DNA of 8,215 bases, taken from contig CAMOXX010000117.1 in the NCBI GenBank assembly GCA_946629475.1, positions 1-8,215 of the forward strand, written 5' to 3'. The notes beneath the pieces were generated by a model. It saw nothing but the letters and a program-made list of their open reading frames with translations, was not told where the DNA came from and ran no database searches. The DNA comes from an uncultured Blautia sp. Lineage in GTDB: Bacteria; Bacillota; Clostridia; Lachnospirales; Lachnospiraceae. The position numbers and the translations under genes were made by a program. This document shows positions 5,732 through 8,215 of this stretch, in pieces; position 1 is the stretch's first letter, and every line of letters starts with the position of its first letter.

Positions 5732-8209
5732 ATGAATGTGCTGGAATACATGAGGGATCATTTCCTGTTCCTGGACGGAGGGATGGGAACCCTTCTGCAG
5801 GAGGCTGGCCTGGCTCCCGGCGAGCTTCCCGAGAGATGGAATGTGTCGCATCCGGATGAGATCATTAGGATCCAGAAGGCTTATTTTGATGCCGGGAGCA
5901 ACGTTGTGCTCGCGAACACTTTCGGGGCCAACAGCCTCAAGTTTCCGGAGGATGAGCTTGAAACACTGATCCGGGCAGCCATAAAAAATGCGGGGGAAGC
6001 CCGGAAGGAGAGTATCGGTACCCAGCCGAAATTTATCGGCCTGGATATCGGACCGATCGGAAGGCTGTTGAAGCCGTACGGAGATCTCGATTTTGAGGAG
6101 GCCGTGTCAATCTACGCCAGAACCGTGAGGATAGGTGCAGAAGCAGGCGCGGAGCTGATTTTTATCGAGACGATGAACGACAGCTATGACACCAAGGCAG
6201 CCCTTCTCGCCGCAAAGGAGAATTCGGATCTGCCTGTATTTGTATCCAACGCCTACGGGAGCGACGGAAAGCTGATGACCGGGGCAAGCCCGGAAGCGAT
6301 GGCTGCGCTCCTGGAGGGCATGGGAGCGGACGCCATCGGAGCCAACTGTTCGCTCGGGCCGGAACAGCTGCGGGGAGTTGTGGAGCGTTACCTTGCGTGC
6401 GCTTCTGTCCCGGTACTGTTAAAGCCGAACGCAGGCCTTCCGCGCAGTGAAAACGGTAAGACGGTGTACGATATTCTCCCGGATGAATTTGCGCAGCAGG
6501 TGAGCGGCCTGATGGAGAGCGGCGTGAGGATCGCCGGCGGATGCTGCGGCACGACGCCGGATTACATCCGCGAGGTGGTAAAAAGAGCCAAAGGCCTCAC
6601 CCCGGTTCCCCTGACAGAAAAAAACAGGACGGTCATCTCATCCTACACCCACGCGGTTGAATTTTCGGATGATCCGGTCCTCATTGGCGAGCGGATCAAT
6701 CCGACCGGAAAAAAGCGCTTCCAGCAGGCTCTCAGGGACGGCGATATCGATTATGTCCTCGGAGAAGGGCTGAAGCAGGCAGATGCGGGGGTGCATGTCC
6801 TGGATGTCAACGTGGGGCTTCCGGATATCGATGAGCCCGGGATGCTGGAGAGTGTTGTAAAAGAGCTCCAGTCGGTCACGGACCTTCCGCTGCAGATCGA
6901 CACGGTGGACATATCAGCGATGGAAAAAGCCCTGCGGTGTTATAACGGCAAGGCGCTGATCAACTCGGTCAACGGTAAGACCGGGGTGATGGAGGCTGTT
7001 TTTCCGCTGGCGGCGAAGTACGGCGGAGTTGTAGTGGCTCTCACGCTGGATGAGAACGGAATCCCGGATACCGCCGAAGGCAGGGTGCAGATTGCGAAGA
7101 GAATTCTGGAAAAAGCATCGGAGTACGGGATACTGCCGAAGGATATCCTGTTTGATCCCCTCGCCATGACGATCAGCGCGGACACCCGCTCTGCCATGAC
7201 GACCATCGAGGCGGTCCGCCGCATCCGGCATGAGCTGGGCGTTCACACGTCCCTCGGGGTTTCGAATGTATCCTTCGGCCTGCCGGTCCGAAGCATGATC
7301 ACGGCGGCGTTCTTTGCCATGGCTCTGGAGAAGGGGCTGTCAGCCGCGATAATGAACCCCTATACCGCAGAAATGATGAATGTTTATCACGCATACCGCG
7401 CCCTCCACAACCTGGATCCGAACTGTGAGTCCTATATCCGGTATGCACAGAGTATTCCGGCACCTGCCGCAGCGCAGGGGCAGACGAGGAGCGCTGCAGC
7501 GGCAGGTTCTGCCGGGACGCAGGATGTGTCCGGAATGAAGGACAGCAATTCGAGGGAGGATACCGGCGGGGAGAAGACGGACGAAGCCCTCCGGACAGCG
7601 ATTGTCCGCGGACGCAAGGAGCAGGCCGGGAGCATCGTGAAGGAACTGCTGGAAACGAGGGACGGCATGGATATCGTTCAGAACGCGATTATCCCTGCCC
7701 TCAATGTGGTGGGAAAGCTATACGAAGAGAAGAAGGTTTTTCTGCCCCAGCTTCTGATGGCGGCGGAGGCATCCAAGAGCGCGTTTGAGAGAATTAAGGA
7801 CGCTGTGGCGGCAGATGGTGCCTCGCAGAAATCCGTGCGCTGTACGGTTGTAATCGCGACCGTGCATGGGGATATTCATGACATCGGGAAAAATATAGTG
7901 AAGCTTCTTCTGGAGAACTATGGTTTTCGTGTGGTGGATCTCGGAAAGGATGTGCCGGAAGAGACGGTAGTGAAAAAAACGGTTGAGCTCCATGCGCCGC
8001 TGGTCGGGCTGAGTGCCCTGATGACCACAACGGTGCCTGCCATGGAGAGGACGATCCACCTCCTCCGGGAACAGGCCCCCTGGGCAAAGATCGCCGTTGG
8101 GGGCGCTGTGCTGACAAAAGAGTACGCCGACGCGATCGGGGCGGACCGGTACTGCCGTGACGCGATGGAAACCGTGCGCTACGCGGAGGAGATTGACGTA
8201 TTACAGTAA
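5732..8209 (+). CDS. metH: Cobalamin-dependent methionine synthase lacking the reactivation domain
   Basis: MetH transfers a methyl group from 5-methyl-THF via cobalamin to homocysteine, giving methionine and THF. The 825 residues hold four modules in the usual order. The homocysteine domain (about 8-290) has DGGMGT and the zinc-ligand cysteines Cys206 (ANCSLGP) and Cys271-Cys272 (GGCCGTTP). The pterin-binding domain (about 310-570) has GERINPTG (319-326), DVNVG (358-362), NSVNG (411-415) and SNVSFGLP (511-518). The helical cobalamin cap (about 618-692) has FLPQLLMAAEA (670-680). The Rossmann B12-binding domain (about 702-825) has D714-x-H716-x-x-G719, where His716 is the expected cobalt ligand, Ser761, and Gly790-Gly791. 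The protein ends there, unlike E. coli MetH at about 1,227 residues; the missing domain is supplied by the preceding gene. An Ala/Gly/Ser-rich hinge (about 574-615) joins pterin and cap domains. AGAGGTGG at 5718-5725 supports the start. The TAA stop sits within the GTAACTGTTC repeat-like sequence. Confidence 0.97.
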   Translation: MNVLEYMRDHFLFLDGGMGTLLQEAGLAPGELPERWNVSHPDEIIRIQKAYFDAGSNVVLANTFGANSLKFPEDELETLIRAAIKNAGEARKESIGTQPKFIGLDIGPIGRLLKPYGDLDFEEAVSIYARTVRIGAEAGAELIFIETMNDSYDTKAALLAAKENSDLPVFVSNAYGSDGKLMTGASPEAMAALLEGMGADAIGANCSLGPEQLRGVVERYLACASVPVLLKPNAGLPRSENGKTVYDILPDEFAQQVSGLMESGVRIAGGCCGTTPDYIREVVKRAKGLTPVPLTEKNRTVISSYTHAVEFSDDPVLIGERINPTGKKRFQQALRDGDIDYVLGEGLKQADAGVHVLDVNVGLPDIDEPGMLESVVKELQSVTDLPLQIDTVDISAMEKALRCYNGKALINSVNGKTGVMEAVFPLAAKYGGVVVALTLDENGIPDTAEGRVQIAKRILEKASEYGILPKDILFDPLAMTISADTRSAMTTIEAVRRIRHELGVHTSLGVSNVSFGLPVRSMITAAFFAMALEKGLSAAIMNPYTAEMMNVYHAYRALHNLDPNCESYIRYAQSIPAPAAAQGQTRSAAAAGSAGTQDVSGMKDSNSREDTGGEKTDEALRTAIVRGRKEQAGSIVKELLETRDGMDIVQNAIIPALNVVGKLYEEKKVFLPQLLMAAEASKSAFERIKDAVAADGASQKSVRCTVVIATVHGDIHDIGKNIVKLLLENYGFRVVDLGKDVPEETVVKKTVELHAPLVGLSALMTTTVPAMERTIHLLREQAPWAKIAVGGAVLTKEYADAIGADRYCRDAMETVRYAEEIDVLQ

Positions 8210-8215
8210 CTGTTC
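8206..8215. repeat. Probable edge of a second copy of the GTAACTGT-bounded element
   Basis: The final ten bases, GTAACTGTTC, are exactly the reverse complement of the right terminus of the folded element (2285-2294). As with the first copy, the match abuts the 3' end of a protein gene and here contains its stop codon. The window ends before any internal hairpin can be seen, so a full copy, in the opposite orientation, is inferred and not shown. Confidence 0.45.

Noticed and set aside
1..8215. CRISPR array, insertion sequence or defence cassette
   Set aside because: No regularly spaced direct repeats, transposase, nuclease or toxin-antitoxin signatures were seen on either strand.

Overview
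The window looks like chromosomal DNA of an anaerobic Firmicute of class Clostridia, most likely Lachnospiraceae. This rests on protein style, not on a search. The clues are a YwlG/UPF0340 protein, two secreted proteins with Ala/Glu-rich N-termini and modular Ig-like, FN3 and Cna-B-like domains, strong AGGAGG-type ribosome binding sites, a tRNA gene without an encoded CCA, and a methionine synthase split from its reactivation domain. All five protein genes after the first also lie on the plus strand; only a tRNA gene is on the minus strand.

Layout. (1) 2-547: a YwlG-family (UPF0340) protein of unknown function. (2) 590-2200: a secreted multidomain protein with an unrecognised N-terminal region, a His/Cys mini-motif, an Ig-like domain and two FN3-like domains. 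(3) 2201-2595: a 395-base stretch without a protein gene. It holds a 95-base folded repeat-like element (2200-2294), an intrinsic terminator (2309-2350), a minus-strand tRNA-Gln(CTG), and two near-consensus promoters pointing apart, one for the tRNA and one for the next gene. (4) 2596-3933: a secreted TlpA/ResA-like thiol-disulfide protein with an unknown N-terminal domain and a Cna-B-like C-terminal domain. (5) 3934-4066: an untranslated stretch with alternative small hairpins and a strong terminator ending only 32 bases before the next start codon. (6) 4067-8209: a tightly packed operon of metF, a free-standing MetH reactivation-domain protein, and a metH that ends after the B12-binding domain.

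How the genes work together. MetF reduces 5,10-methylene-tetrahydrofolate to 5-methyl-tetrahydrofolate. MetH moves that methyl group through cobalamin to homocysteine to make methionine. The small middle protein most likely rescues oxidised cobalamin on MetH by SAM-dependent reductive methylation, a job done by a C-terminal domain in E. coli-type MetH. The 4-base overlap of metF with the middle gene and the 1-base gap before metH suggest coupled translation.

No CRISPR array, transposase, phage gene or evident new defence system is present. The points most worth a second look are the folded element whose terminal sequence reappears at the right edge of the window over the metH stop codon, the terminator with almost no room for a metF promoter downstream of it, the split MetH, and the architecture of the two secreted proteins.
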